NCBI GenBank assembly: GCA_003255065.1
Contig: QAOA01003946.1
Location: forward strand, 467,272 to 531,271
DNA length: 64,000 nucleotides
From: Cercis canadensis
Taxonomy: Eukaryota > Streptophyta > Magnoliopsida > Fabales > Fabaceae
Reading direction: 5' to 3'
The translations under genes and the position numbers were made by a program. The notes under the pieces are model-generated. The model did no database searches. It was not told the DNA's origin and saw nothing but the letters and a program-made list of their open reading frames with translations. Numbering within the stretch: the stretch's first letter is position 1; every line of letters starts with the position of its first letter. Of the stretch, positions 24,901 through 38,559 are shown one piece after another.

Positions 24901-27266
24901 CAAGCAATTATGATATGCCAATTATGTCGTGTTTTTGACTTAATTAGATGCAGAAAGTCAATTAATTACACAAATCTGCTTTGTTTAAATTGAGCTACTG
25001 CAAGAGTATAAATGTTGTCAAGCTATATAGTAATGAATCTAAAAGTCACTTTATTTTTGTTGGTAGTTTAAACTTTATTCAGTAAGAGTTTGGCTTTCAT
25101 TGGTTTAAGTGCAGGGTCAAAGATCACATCAACCATTACCCCCTACCCCTTCCAAAAGAGACTTTCAGGGGAACTCGGGGGTCGGTTTCCCTCTCAATTG
25201 ATAGTGCCCCAAGTAAAGCACCAACAAACAGTATCTCTTTTTGGTTCATAGAGGGTAAAATATGCCCTATCTTCTTCAATTACGGCATTTAGAGAATATA
25301 ACCAGCTCTTGGGGTTGAACTTGGGCTTTCTCTCTTTCATCTATATGTCAGTCTAACACAGGACTTTTCGTCTTATGTAGCCCATAGGTTACAAATTAAA
25401 TATTTGCTTTTTCCCGTAATCAAAGAAATCTGAGAAAGTTCAAGGGTGGTTGCATAATAAGTTATTGTTTTACCACTTTGTAATTTTTGCCTCCATCATA
25501 GTTATATTTGTAAAGAAATCAAGTTTTTTTTCTCCTTGGGCATAAATGGGCCTCTTCAACCAATATCACCACAAAGTAACATGTGCTTTGTGGACGTCAG
25601 ATACTGAACCATGAAGTGGGTTTTGACACAAGTAGACATATATTCTAAGTGGATGGTGAAAGAAGCCATCATAGAAAATGTGAAAAATCAGACTTTGACT
25701 TACCAAATACTGGAGAAGTATATTATATGTAGCCATAATAGTAGACTGTATAGGGAAAAGAATAGGTCCAAGGTAGGAATCCATGAATGTGAAACATCAC
25801 TGTCAAGTCTCAACTCATTTATCAGTGATAATGCATATGATTAGGACCCACTGTGTGAATGGAGAAATGGCAAATATGACTTTAAGACCAGAATTATACA
25901 CAGACTAATTTCTAAGGCCATAATCATCCATTGCGTGTCAAGTTCTTGTGGAGGGATTACCTATATAATTTTGGATGCTATCTTTAATGGGGCAAGCATA
26001 GAAATGCTGGAGCTTTCAATGATTTTAACTACTCAAGTTATTTTGAAATGAAATCTGAGAGTTTTAAAGCTGTGGTACGCTTGGCTAGTTTCTGCAGAAG
26101 ATATCACTATCTTATCTCTTGCCATACTACTGGCCACAAGTGTGCGATATAATGAGGATGGTTACCTCTTTTGTCCTCCAATTCCATCAGAAGGTGTTAT
26201 GCTGCCGTATGAAAATTAAAGAGAGAGAGAGTGACCGCTCTGGTCATATTCTGAATTGAAACGAGGATCAATACCAATTAGATATCTTTAAACACTGTGG
26301 GTATGATAAAGATCTTTCTCTGATTAGTGACTACCGTAAGTTTGATCTTTTGTGCTTTGCTTTCGTCTTTCACTTTATCTAAATCTGAATGTTTGATTGA
26401 CAGACTTACCATTTCAGGTTTCTAGAAAATTTTCTTTAAGGAGGCATCAGTTACTGCATGTGCACGTTGATGCTCACATCACATCTTTCACCATTTCAAA
26501 CCTCTCACCAATACGAGTAAAAATTGGTACCGAAAGGAAAGGTTGTGCTTGGTACTATTAGATTAAGTGCTTAACAAACATTGATAAAGATTGCTTCATT
26601 GAAATGATAGTGTTGGTAAATGAGGATTGATTTTCATCATTAGATTCCAAAGAGTTGGTGAAACTAATAATAGCCTTCATTATTCCCCCCAATTCAAACT
26701 ATGTGATTCCCATGAACGATGACCACGCTTCATTTGCTATCCATTTTTCTTTCATGTTTCATTAGCTAGTACTCAATTTTCCTCCCCGTTTTTGGGTTAT
26801 GAAAAGGAGGCAGAGCAGAGTAGCTTAATTGAGAAAACCAAATAATAATCAAATGTGGCTTCTTCATGCATAAAAATGCAACCCTTCGGCTTCCCTTCTC
26901 ACTTGTTTGTATAGCCTAGACTTCTCAAGAAACACATATTGCGGTGTTAGGCCCCAGAGATAATGAAGACCAAATTGGCGACGTGACCTCCAATAAGAGA
27001 AAGGGCAAATAGAGCGTTTACGTTTTTATAAAGAAATGAAAATAAGGGGGAAAAGAGAAAGACGCACCATGATCCAACAAGCATAAAGGAAAAAAAGAAG
27101 TGATAGCCAAAAAATGGGGCCATAGATGGAATTTGGAGCAGCATGCCCACAACAGTATTAAAGCATTCTAGGGATTCTCCAAAGTTGAAAATAAAAATGA
27201 AAAGGAAGATACTATTCTGCTCTACTTTCCTAGATCCTATTCTCTTTCTCTTTTATTGTATCAGAA
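21998..27266. other. 5.3-kb gene-free region between converging SKM1 and HB8
   Basis: Holds the 3' UTRs of both flanking genes at its edges. The sequence is AT-rich with a TA/TC microsatellite near 22773-22800 and a repeated GAATTCATGCATGC motif at about 22401 and 22464. ORFs here are short and unsupported. I see no RNA gene or transposon ends. Confidence 0.5.
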
Positions 27267-30200
27267 TCAGACAAAAGACCAATTGATGAACATGAAACAG
27301 ATGCAATGAGCCGTTTCTTCTTCGTTCAATACTTTCCATGCCACTGCTCTCTCATAGGACACTGGTCTCCCCATGCTGGACAAACAGATACCGCCTTGAA
27401 TACACATAAAACCCTGCATCCAAATACTAACTCTTTAGAAACTCAAAGCCAAAACTACTTTTACTTGGAATAACAGTTTATGATTCAGATGAAGATTTCC
27501 TTCTTAGAAGCTCAAAATAGCTAGAGAGGAAAACTAAGGAAACAGAGGGACAAGATGAGACAAAAAAACATTAATATAGCACAATAGTGATGAGAAGGGG
27601 ATAAACTAATCTTGGTTTGGCAGAAACAATGGAGAAACAAGACAAGAATTCCCACAATTTACACTCTTCCTTCTCAGTTCCAGAGCTAAATTGAAATTTA
27701 ATTTTCTTCAGTCTTATTAAAATCACTATACCTGCTGTAGTATCTGGGGGAACTCAGAGCACAGGGTTTTCTTTCCGTTGTCATCAAAAATCTTTTCCAG
27801 AGTGATGTCTTGAAGAGCAACCAAGGTTGTCTCAAGCATGTCAAGTCCAGCTTGATTTGCAAATGTAAAAACTGGTAGTGCCTGAAAAAATCATAAAAGA
27901 AGTTAATTATGTCTCTATTATCATAGAAGTTAATAATGCATTCATAAAAGCCTCTATACGAGAACACCATGAACAAATAATTAGCAGAGGCAGAAGAAAG
28001 GACTTCTTATCAGAAGAAGATAATAAAAGAAAATACCTTTAGAGAGCAGCACAAGACTGCGTCTGAGTGATGCCAAAGGGATTTGAGAATGGACTCACTG
28101 CCTTCACATTTTAGTAGTTCTACCCCTAGATAGCACCTGCAGAGAATGTCAACATTTAAAATGCAATGGACACTAGTACAATTTTAGAGAGAGTGAAAAA
28201 TAATGACCAAGATCTGGCAAAAAGGCATCCCACTAAACTGTGATAATCTAATAATACATCCATTCCTCTTGAAGGAGTATGTTGCAATCCAACCTGTTTT
28301 AATGATTAGAATTTGTGGGGTTTTATAATATTTCATCCAATCATTTATGTACCCACCACCCTCTTCCTCTAAAGGCATTTTCCTTGTTTAATTTTCATGA
28401 TATAATCATCATAAACCAGTGGAAATCAGTAACAGAAATACTGAAGTGAGTTCCAATGAGATGAAATGTAGGTTGATATATCACGAGTGCCTTAAACAGC
28501 TATAACGGGTGCTATAGTGAAATTACAGCAGTCTCCCATTACAATTGTGATCTGACGATATGCATGGAAAAAACACATTTTCAGTTCACCCTGTTTTCTC
28601 CTTCCCTACAAAATTGGTAGAACCATCCCTTTTTCAAAGAAAGAAAGAATCTTCAGTTGTTAGAAAAAATATTGAACATACTTAATTATCATTCATGTTT
28701 CTCGTTATACAAGAAACTTCACTGAATTATGAGCATGGAATCTACAATATCATTGGGATCTCCAGATCACAAAATAGCAGGCATGCATAGCCAAGGCTTT
28801 AAGTGACGCACCTATAACTCTGACAGATCCACCGAGCAAGTGTTTGTGCCTCAGGAGTGCCAGGAGGTGGGCGAAAACCATTTTGAGAACCAAAACGAGA
28901 AGGGGAGAGAGCCAATGCAACCCTCTGAACAGATGCAATAATACTGCGGACATATTGTCTGGCCATAGTAGCTACATTATCTTGAAGGTGGACTTCAAAT
29001 GCAAACTGGAAGGCTATTGTCATTACTGATTTCGTGCTCCCAGAATGACCAGAATTGTCACCAGCTGCTTTGTTTCCTGTGGTTCCAACCTCAAGTGCGG
29101 ATGCAAGATCAAGTGTACGGTTTGGACTAGCAGCATCCTACATCATATTCACAACCAAAAAGTCAAAAGTCTCACTCAAACAAGTAGATAGGGGGAACCA
29201 AAATCAAAACAATAGAAACAAGAATAAAGATTATACCACCAAGCTTAAAGACTTACCGTGGCTGAATCAATAGGTATAATTCGAAAACCACAAGGTAAAA
29301 TGGGTGCATCGTCAGAGAAAGATGCATCAATAGGAGCAAAAATGAGTTCAGCACAGGTTCCAACTGCATGCTCATCCACTCCGCTACAAAGCTGCAAATA
29401 GAAGGACTATTAGCTATAATTCATGTTGAACAGAATATCCTAATGTTCTAGCAATTGAACTTAGTCCAAATTAACATATGTTCATAAGTAGATCCTTATT
29501 TTGAACATAAAAGACAGAACCTCCTACAACTATATGAAGATTCAATTCTAGATATATTTTGTTCATCTTATTCTTTGGAGAAAACAGCAGTCATGAATTG
29601 ATAGTTAACTGAAGAAGCAAAACTTATAGAAGGCTTTTCTATATGATATTGTTTTCTTTCAAATCATAATTATAGCATGCTTCTAAGAAGTTTTCATCTT
29701 AATGATTGTAATAAGGCAATGCTTCTGGAAATAGAAAATGGTAAAAGTCATGGCACAGAAAATATGACTTACTTGCAAGAGGAAAATGTCACCAGGTATA
29801 GTCATGTCATCCCTATAATAGCCCATGTTTTCAATCTTAATGACCTCCATGAACTGTTTTAATCACCAAGAGTTATTAAATATCAAGAATTTTATTAGCA
29901 CAAACAAGGAAAATTGAAATTTACTTTAAAACAAAATGGGTAGATGGTGATATAGTCAGTGAGTGCAAAACTAGTGGCAAATAACTTGCCTCTTCATGCT
30001 CAATTGTATGAGCCAGTGGAAGAATAACCTGACCCCCAAAACCTCCTACTCGCGCCCCTGGCAAGCTACAGGGACCAGCTTTAATGGCAGCAGCTGAGTA
30101 AGCATCAATACTGCTATCTGCCCACTCTGATCGGTGCTCCCGCAAGAATCTAAGTAGAATTGCTGGAGGGACATTCTACAAAGACAAAAAGAAGACCATG

Positions 30201-33200
30201 AGCAACTAAGTACATGGAAGCTGAATACTTGGAAGTAAATGGAAACACCTACTTTAGTTTAGCTCTCAAGTGGTTGCAAATTAAACTTTATCAATCTGGT
30301 GTAAAAACACAAAGTTTTAAAATATGGTCGTTAAGATTGTAGACTTAAGACAGTGTGAACTTCTTCAGATAATAAATTTTTTGTAAAGACAAACATTGAA
30401 GCAGTTCCCTATTCTCATGTTTATGGCCTTAATTGGAAATTCAGCATATTCATTTCTTGTTGTCAGTGACAGTAAATGCAAAACTTTTATCTCTTCCGAA
30501 ATCTAAATGCAGAAAAAACATAGTTAAGCTTTAAAGTGCATACCTGTAACAACATTGATGCTTTGGCACATAGCACAGAACTGCCCATAGAAGGAAATCC
30601 ATTGTTATAACCAAGATTTGCCCCCATCGTCTTGCTAGGAGATGAATTCACAAGCAAGGTGACATCATCAATGCCATCACTTTCTAATATTGACCAGCCA
30701 TCATCTGTAAATCCATTCACAGCTTCATTGAAGCCCCTGAGAGGGGGGGGGGGGGGGNGGGGGGGGAAGATTAAGTAAGATTGCCATAATTAGTCAGTCA
30801 ATTATTGCAAGGAACAGTGTGAAGGTTAGCAACACAAACTTGCTCAGCCTCTGACTAAGTGCACGTAGCGCTGCAGGCCTTCTTCCCCATCCTGTCACAT
30901 TTGGCTGAGAAATTTCTTGAGAAATCTGCCTCAAATGACGTAAGGCCTGAAAAACAATTTCAACGTTACCGTTTGAAGCATAAGTTCTCCAAAGCCCCAT
31001 TTCCATCCCCTTTCAACCCAAATTTGGCACAATGGAAAAGCTAATGTCAACATAAACAACTACAGATCTGAACACAAACAAAACACTTAGCTTATTAAAG
31101 CCATACATCTATGATTACAATCCATCAAGCACTATAAGTTTATAGTTTAAGTCGCCAGGCATAATCAAGGGTCTTACCGCCATAGTTGTCTTTTGAGCAA
31201 GCAGCGTTGATGACTCATAAAGTGGGCGCAACACTTCAGGTACACTCCAAGGCTGATTTTAAAGAGCCAGCAAGTCAAAAACTGTAAGCTATTAACTATT
31301 AAAGCAAGGAAGTGAATTTATTTCATTTTTATAGTGTGAGAGTATATCTACAAACCTCTAAATTTATATGATCAACAATATGGATGATTGATCCACCTCC
31401 TTCACAAGGTCTAATCAGATACCCGCTGGGCAGCATGTCTGCTCTAACAAAATGCTGCACTGGCGGCATGGTAGGACCATTCTGAGTGTTGTTAAGTGAT
31501 CTTTCACAGATCTGATATTGTCAAATCACAATGACACAATGCACAAGTGTCATACAAAGTCAGGCAAGGCAGAGGGTGGGGAAAAACGTGGTAAATTTAG
31601 TCACAAGAAGAATCAGAAGTACATACCACAAGACTACCATCCTCCATAAGAGATGTGTAACGCAGCAACCAGAAGTCACGAGCTGGTGCCAAAGTTGTTG
31701 GTGCATACAACTAATAAAGATGGCAAATGTTGAAACACATTTAGCAAGGCTGCCAAAAAAAAACTAGAGTTTAAACTACCGACAGAGAGCATATAGCAAG
31801 TACCTGCATGTAAAGCAGTTCAATGGTTCCACCATTTCCAGTGGACATCGCATTTAAAACGTCCACAGCTCGGCAATCACGGAACCATGACGACCTATCT
31901 TTGAGGATTTCAGCAACCTGAACACAACATTTTCAATTAATTCCTCCCACTTGATAAGAATTGTTCATCCTCAAAAATAACAAGCATAGGGAACTTACCC
32001 TTGTCGGTTCTAGACCCACAAGGCCGCAGGCACGTGCTGCCACTCCAGGGCAACCATGAGAAATTGCAACGATTCCAATGGAATCCGGACCAGGCTGCAC
32101 ATATGTCAATAACAAGAAAGCGTTACATTATTTGATTAAAAAAGAAGAAAACATGAATTTAGCACAAGGAAGAAATTAAAATTTAAAAGTAATTCACTTT
32201 TCCCGGTAAGTTGAATGTATAAAAAATCAAGAGAATTTGCTGTGTGCGTGGGATGTGAGATCATGTATCAGAACAAGGAGGTTTTATTTCGACATGCAAA
32301 GTTAGATAGGAGAGAGGGTGACAGTATAGGAAAGAGGAGAAAAAATGGGGAAAAAGAGTGAGATGATTATGTGCGCTCTGTCGAGTGATGCAGATGATGT
32401 GCTCAGCACTCAGCAGGTTGCTTAGAAGGTTAGCAAGGTTCATGCACTTTAATCATATACTGACAAAATAATGATGGAGTGGTGCTAATAACACACTGAA
32501 TTGGTTCAACAACAAAAAAATAACACAATTGAAACAATGACAAGGAAAGAAAGAAAGAGCTGTAACCTTCATCCCAGGCATTTGGACCCACTCCACAGCA
32601 GTTCCAGTGGCCTTCGAAAGAAACTCTGCTAAAGTCTCCTCTGCAATGGACAAAAGTCTAGAGAGTACCAAACAAGACAAAGCATAATATTCCATTAGTC
32701 ATAATTTCTATAGAGCACAAAGGACAGAAAAAAAGGAACCAACAAGCATTCCCACTAACCCTGCAGGGCTGGCATCCCTTGGTGGATGCTGAGGTGTCAA
32801 ATGGTGCTGACCGCTCGTTACCACCGACTCGCAACTCGTGTCCGTCGTAGCAAGGGTCGCCTGCTAAACAAGGAACCGCACTTAGAAACAAACAATGCAA
32901 TATCGCTAACCTTAACCAAAAAAAAAAAAAAAAAAGACGTTTTTTTTCTTAGATATTAGAAAAAAACAGCTGAGCTGCCCCATACGACAAGAATTTTCTA
33001 CGATTGAACTTATTTTTTTCATCTTCATTTATATGGAACCGAAGAAACGGAAATCATATTATAACGATGTAAGGTAATTAAGAAAGAATAGAGAGGGAAG
33101 GAGTATTACATTTTGTGTCTGTTGGCGGAAAAAGCTGTTCTCATAAACCAGCTGCGACACTTGCTTCTGCAATCTGTCATTTTCCTCCATCAATAATTTA

Positions 33201-33957
33201 TTCATTGCCGTCAGCTTCCTATTTACACCTTGCAGGCGTGACGCTTCTTTCCGCTGCTTCTCTCTACATCTGTGAGAGAGAACAAGGAACAAAGCAACTC
33301 ATAATTAACCTCTGTAACAGTTACCAAATATCTCATCTTAAATAATAAATACTCCATCTTTCGGTATAAATATAACTGGGGAAGATAAAAAGAAAAACAG
33401 GAACTCAAATTTTATCATTTGAGTAGGTGGGACGCAGAAAATGTAAATTCAATACTAGTCTTGTGATTCAAATTTCTCAGTGAATTTCTGCTGATATCAT
33501 TCAATGTTCTTTATCTAAGAAAATACAGAGCTTTTGAACAAAAAGGAATAAAGCAAGAAAACTAAAGAAAGACAAAACTTGATTTCGATTGAAGATATTA
33601 GATGGAATCCAAGGAGAAAGAAAAGCACGAAATTAAAAACTTTCATTTTTTCACTAAGTTAACTCAACAAGTTAGTATAGAATACAACCCGAATTAAAAA
33701 GGCTAAACCCGTAGACAGAATAAGGAAGAAAGCAGATACCTGCGATTCTGGAACCAAACCTTGATCTGCTTGGGCTCGATATTGGAGAGAATGGGGCACT
33801 CTCTGATGAGCTGTTGGCGGCGCATGGAACTGGGTTTGGGGCATTCATGGTAAAGCCTCTCAAGGGCATCGACCTGTTCTGGTGTGTAGCGCACATACTT
33901 GCCATTCTCCATTGCCACCTTGCTCCCATCTTTGCAGGCAGAACTCACCGCCATCAT
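27267..33957 (-). CDS. HB8: Class III HD-ZIP transcription factor, ATHB-8/ATHB-15 type (18 exons)
   Basis: Nuclear transcription factor expected to control vascular differentiation and meristem patterning. Exons: 33957-33740, 33269-33110, 32860-32760, 32657-32567, 32094-31999, 31917-31804, 31710-31627, 31511-31356, 31252-31178, 30946-30840, 30736-30544, 30175-29990, 29853-29773, 29391-29257, 29137-28812, 28136-28037, 27881-27732, 27413-27267. They sum to 2520 nt, 839 residues, the usual family length. Homeodomain about 18-80 with IKVWFQNRRCREKQ, adjoining leucine zipper, START lipid-binding domain from about 160 (LLSIAEETLAEFLSKATG) and a C-terminal MEKHLA-type region ending NWSFV. QLVYENSFFRQQTQN, ATLATTDTSCESVV and SQEISQPNVTGWGRRPA are closer to ATHB-8 than to ATHB-15 or REVOLUTA. 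A miR165/166 site spans exons 4 and 5. An in-frame ATG at 33972 would add MDLKG. The intron after exon 12 has a GC donor. Confidence 0.95.
30743..30766. repeat. Poly-G run with N at 30758 in an HB8 intron
   Basis: A homopolymer of 23 G bases interrupted by one N. On the gene strand it is a poly-C tract six bases before the 3' splice site at 30737, forming the polypyrimidine tract. Its length is uncertain because the assembly broke here. Confidence 0.85.
32082..32576 (-). promoter_or_regulatory. miR165/166 target site, split by an intron
   Basis: In the spliced HB8 mRNA, exon 4 ends with TGGGATGAAG (32576-32567) and exon 5 begins with CCTGGTCCGGATT (32094-32082). Together they form the conserved miR165/166 complementary site of class III HD-ZIP genes, encoding GMKPGPDS within the START domain. 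The 472-bp intron between means that only spliced RNA is a full target. This is the known mechanism for confining these factors to adaxial and central tissues. Confidence 0.93.
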
Positions 33958-33972
33958 CCCTTTCAAATCCAA

Positions 33973-35147
33973 CCCCGAATTTTTTTGTCAAAACTAGACA
34001 ACTGAACTGAAAGTTCATAAATTTGAAAACGAATGAACCGAAAAATATAAAGAAAAGAAATAGAGTTTCTCTGGAGATTTGAGGAGCCTACCTATGGCTA
34101 TGGTGCTTTCACCTTAGACTAAAGAGAAAAGATGCATGAGATCACCAACAACAAGAAACTACTCGGACATGAAAGCAGGGAATGAAACTGAAACTTAAAA
34201 GGAGCTACTCAGAGTTTGTCTGTGATAGTTGTATATGTATGATAAGATATATGGCAGAGGAGGTGGAGATGTAAATGAAAAATGCAGGAGTTGTGTTCTG
34301 TACAAAGGAAAAGGACTGGTGGGTATGTATATTGGGATTGGGATAAAGAAGGAGGTTGCTTATAAGAGAAACCCCAAATACCAGACAGAATAAGCGACCA
34401 TTTTTTGTTTTCACATCATTCCCTCTTTCCTCTCCTTTCCTTTCTCTGCTTTTCTTTAGCTGTTTTGCCAGTTGCTTTTGCCGTTGCTTTTCTTGCACTG
34501 GTTTGTTTTGGCACTTTCCAACACTTCAAAACTCCCTCCCTCCTCTCTCTCTCTTTCTCTCTCCCACATAGAGGTCGTAATGAAATAGGAAAAATGCGAC
34601 CCACACTCTCATCTACAACGCGTGAGTTGTAAAGTTTCTGGGCATGAGCTTCTTGCTCAAATATAGACAAAAGTGGACACCGTTTCACCTCATTTTTAGT
34701 ATATCACTGTCGATGTCGAAAATGTACAAGGTCTTACGTCCAATATACCATGTTGCCTCAAGATTTAAGCATTACCACAATTAGCTTTTTGGTTGGTTGT
34801 CTCCTCGACAAGTTTTTGTGATGCATTGCAGTATTAGTAACCCACAATCCAGTTCATTTTTTTTTTTTGTTTTTTTCTGTTTCTAAGCAACAACCCAGTT
34901 GATATTTTTTTGATATGGATGTGTTACGGTGCATTTTTCGTTTTAATGCGTAAAGTATTTGTGATTTTCCAAAAAGAACATACAACTTTTTATAAAGCTG
35001 TGTAACTTTTAAAAAAAAAATCAATAAAAGTGAAAGCTTTTCAAAAAAATTACACAACTTTACAAGTTACCTTGAAGAGTTTATGACAAATGCGCACCAA
35101 AATGAAAATGTAGCATAGCAGAAAGAAACGAATATGATGATATATAT
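33973..35147. promoter_or_regulatory. Leader and promoter-side region of HB8
   Basis: Immediately upstream of HB8 on the minus strand. A TTATAAG motif (plus coordinates 34359-34365) could be a TATA box, giving a leader of about 370 nt. CT/GA-rich sequence lies at 34420-34570. Minus-strand ORFs of 97 and 90 codons at 34205-34498 and 34416-34688 start upstream of the putative TATA box and lack recognised domains. Confidence 0.35.
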
Positions 35148-35325
35148 CTTATCACGTGAGTTGATAAGAACGTGAAATTAACATGAAAATTCATTATTGG
35201 AAATTTTATAATGCTATAAATATTTAATTTACTTGGTTAGTTAATCTATAAGTGATTATAATGTATAATTATGACAAAATAAGAAAGTTAACTGATGTAT
35301 GCGTCTTACCATGTGAGTTGGTAAG
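35148..35325. repeat. Two related 21-bp hairpins with compensatory changes
   Basis: CTTATCACGTGAGTTGATAAG at 35148-35168 and CTTACCATGTGAGTTGGTAAG at 35305-35325 each fold with a perfect 7-bp stem and a 7-base loop. The stem difference is compensated on both arms (T-A versus C-G), and only one loop base differs. The function is unknown. Confidence 0.6.
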
Positions 35326-37786
35326 AATGAACGTATAGTTTTTGTTGTATTCTTCTTCTATTATTGCATATACAAATTACCAGTATATGTTTACAAGCGT
35401 GAATTGAAAACCAGAGTTTATTATTGGAACCATTATAAGCAGAGATACGATGCTCTGGAAACTGCATATAAATATTGTGCATGTAATGTTTTCATGCGTG
35501 TCAAACTAAAATAATAAAATTTTCATAGTTAGTAAACACAAAATTGATGCGTATTTGAATTAAGAAAAAGCATTTTCTAATATAAACAAAATGAAAGCCG
35601 TTTAAGTTACGAGAAGAATATTTTCTAGTTTATCCCACTTCATCACGTTTCTCCTGATAGTAGTAGTCTGATTTTATGTTACTTTAGTCAAATAATTCAT
35701 CTAAAGTCAAAATTATTTGCTTATTCTTGTTTCTGAGTAAATGTAGATCGTAGCAGATACGCAAATCGTAGACTGGCTTGGCGTACCATTCAGAATTGAG
35801 ATTAGTGGTGCAAATCACAAGGTAAGCGTAGGAATATCATCTTTGTTCAACCCACTACAGCTTCAATTGGAAATTAAACACTTCAAACAGATTGGTCAAC
35901 ACGCTCTCACCAAAAACAAATGTTCTATCGACATGCAAACGCAATTAGTCTCTAATTGTAACAAACATGTATGACATTTGCATTTATCACTTGAAATTAA
36001 AATAGCAGGAAATGGTCAATATTGTGCTTTCTAATGAACTCCTTAAAATAAGGCATAAGTTGGAAAACATGTTATTAGGGAAGACACCTAACACCAAATT
36101 TAATAAACTTTTTATGCCTAAACAACCTTTTTTCATTTTCATGCGCATGAGGCATGGTCAACATAAGTCATTCCTAGCTAGTTACGTTGAATTTTGCGCA
36201 ATATACATTATCCTAACTATTTAACACCCTTCATCAGCTTTGTCCACCCTAATTATAACTCGCTTTACAACCCTTGTTACAACGAAAATACACCTTTTTT
36301 AATTGACTATTCTTTTATATATATATTATTTATATATATATATATATATATATAAAAGGATCCTATTCTTTGTCTTTCAATTTTTCTTAGAACAGAAGAA
36401 GTCTACCAAGTCAATGTGATTCAACCAAATTGAATCTGCAAAAGTCAATAAAATAAAAAAAAATAAAAAAGGTGTTGGTCCATGTACAAGCATAATTTTC
36501 CTTATTGTGTACCTTGCTTCTTACCCAAACTTGTCCACCATGAGGAAAAAAAAAAAAAAAAAACCACAGATTTGGTAAAAAAATAATTGGTTGAAAACTG
36601 TGAATGGCAGACCATCTAAAGTGGGGTTTGATTCTTTTAACATTCCGCATTCGAAGATAGAATTAAGAATACGCGTTTTAAACATTTAGTTAATCCTTAA
36701 TTAATGTGGCACACCACAAGTTGTACAAAAATAGTATTTAACTATTTAAATTAGCAGTAATGGGTTCTAAAGCAGCAATTAGAGGTGGGTAATGGGTAAG
36801 AATTTGAAAGGGAGAAATAGGATAACGATAATGTCCCATAAAGTGAAGAGTGGAACCCTAAGGGTTGCTTTTGTTTGCCTAATCAAACTAATAAAGTCTT
36901 AATCACAATCTTAAAGCTTCAAACATAAGCTGGCACTGCAAAAACACATACTAAGTAAATATATGTCAACGGGCTGCAAATTACCCGTCACTCGCGCCAG
37001 TGGCATAGAATAAACTTTAACTCTGCACTGCCCACTCAATAGTAAGAACAATGTATGCTAATTATTATTCTTTTTATACATTTATTAATATGAATAATAT
37101 ATTATAAAATAGGATTTATTTGTTAATTAGTATAACAGCCTATTGGCTTGGGACAGGTGTCTCGGGTGTATTGTGGGCCTTGTGGCGTGTGATTGACGGC
37201 AGCACCAGCAGACCATATCTGGGAGTGATCCACAACGTGGGCCCACATATTCGAGTGGCCCACCCACGCGTGAAGCTCTCCCCCCCTTCCCTCTTCTTTA
37301 CAGCGTGTTCTTTACTCCTCATTCCTATGTTTTAAATTCTAACTTAGCAACGCTCTTCTTTTTTTATTTCTAACTTATTTTATATTATAGATTTTAAAAT
37401 TTTAATTATTTAGTTATTATTTTTTTCACTCTTCCCCTGCGAGCAAACATGTGATTACTTCTCATTCTTAATTCCAACCACACAATAATTGTACTGTACA
37501 TGATTAAACTAATTTTTTTCATTATGGGTTCAGTCTTTATTATCGGCCTCGTCATTTTTTTAACCAAAAAAAAAAGTTGCACCAATTTTTGTATTAATCT
37601 TTTCTTTAGTTACTTATCAACATATAAATTTGCATGATATCTTTTAATTTCTGCATGTGAAAATACAGCAAGGTGATAGGAAGAGGGTGCTCCACCAATA
37701 TGTGAAAATACTTGTTTAATATTATATTTGTAGAAAAGAAAGCGTTAGAAGTAGATTGATTCGTACAACAACTATAGTGGTGTATA

Positions 37787-37844
37787 TGATATAAAAAAAA
37801 AAAAAAATGAAGAGATTGTNAAAAAAAAACGAATGAAGAGATTG
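37787..37844. repeat. Duplication around N at 37820
   Basis: An A-run followed by ATGAAGAGATTGT occurs on both sides of a single N, with CGA inserted in the second copy. This is an unmerged contig seam at a homopolymer. Confidence 0.85.
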
Positions 37845-38559
37845 TAGTTTGAAAACATGATTAGCAATTGGATATGTAACATAATTGCCGTTTTAAGAAA
37901 CAAGGAATGTATTGCTTAACTGAAAAGATTGATGATTATAGATTTAGAACCTTGAATTTCATATTAAACTTTGTATCAAGTTGAAATGAATAATAATAAT
38001 AGTAGGGAAGAAGGAGATAAGAGGTAGAAATTGAATGGCATTGGGGAGGGGAGGTAGAGCAGTTTGATTTGATATTAAGTTTGGCATAGAAGTGTGTGGT
38101 AATGAAAATGGAAATGAAAAAGGGAGCAGTGGAGCAGGCATAGCATAAGGTGTTTGGTGGTGGTAGCAAGCACCGAACAAGGTGTGCGACACGAGATTGG
38201 GACCACTGGTAAGGGACCGCGTGTCTCTATCTTTCGGCGTGTGCTGCTGCAGACTTTGAGTTGGGCGCCGAACATAATACATTCTCTTACATTGCAGCTC
38301 GAGAAGCGTGACATTTGTAACTCTCAACTCCACTCTCTCTCTCTCTCTCATCCTATCATCTAGTTTCGTCAACGTAACGGAGTTCTCCTTCTCCCTCAAA
38401 ACGACGTCATATTCCATGCCATGCCTTTCTTGTTTAGTTTAGTTAATGGTAAATTCAATCGGCAAGGGTAAAGTGTAAGAAAGAACTAGTAAAGCAACGA
38501 TTTAATTACATGAGAGAGGTGAGTGAGATGAGCATGTAATTCAGTAAATAAATATTTAA

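Noticed and set aside
37959..38417. 152-codon minus-strand frame
   Set aside because: No recognisable domain, compositionally biased, and overlapping frames on both strands are equally open; treated as chance.
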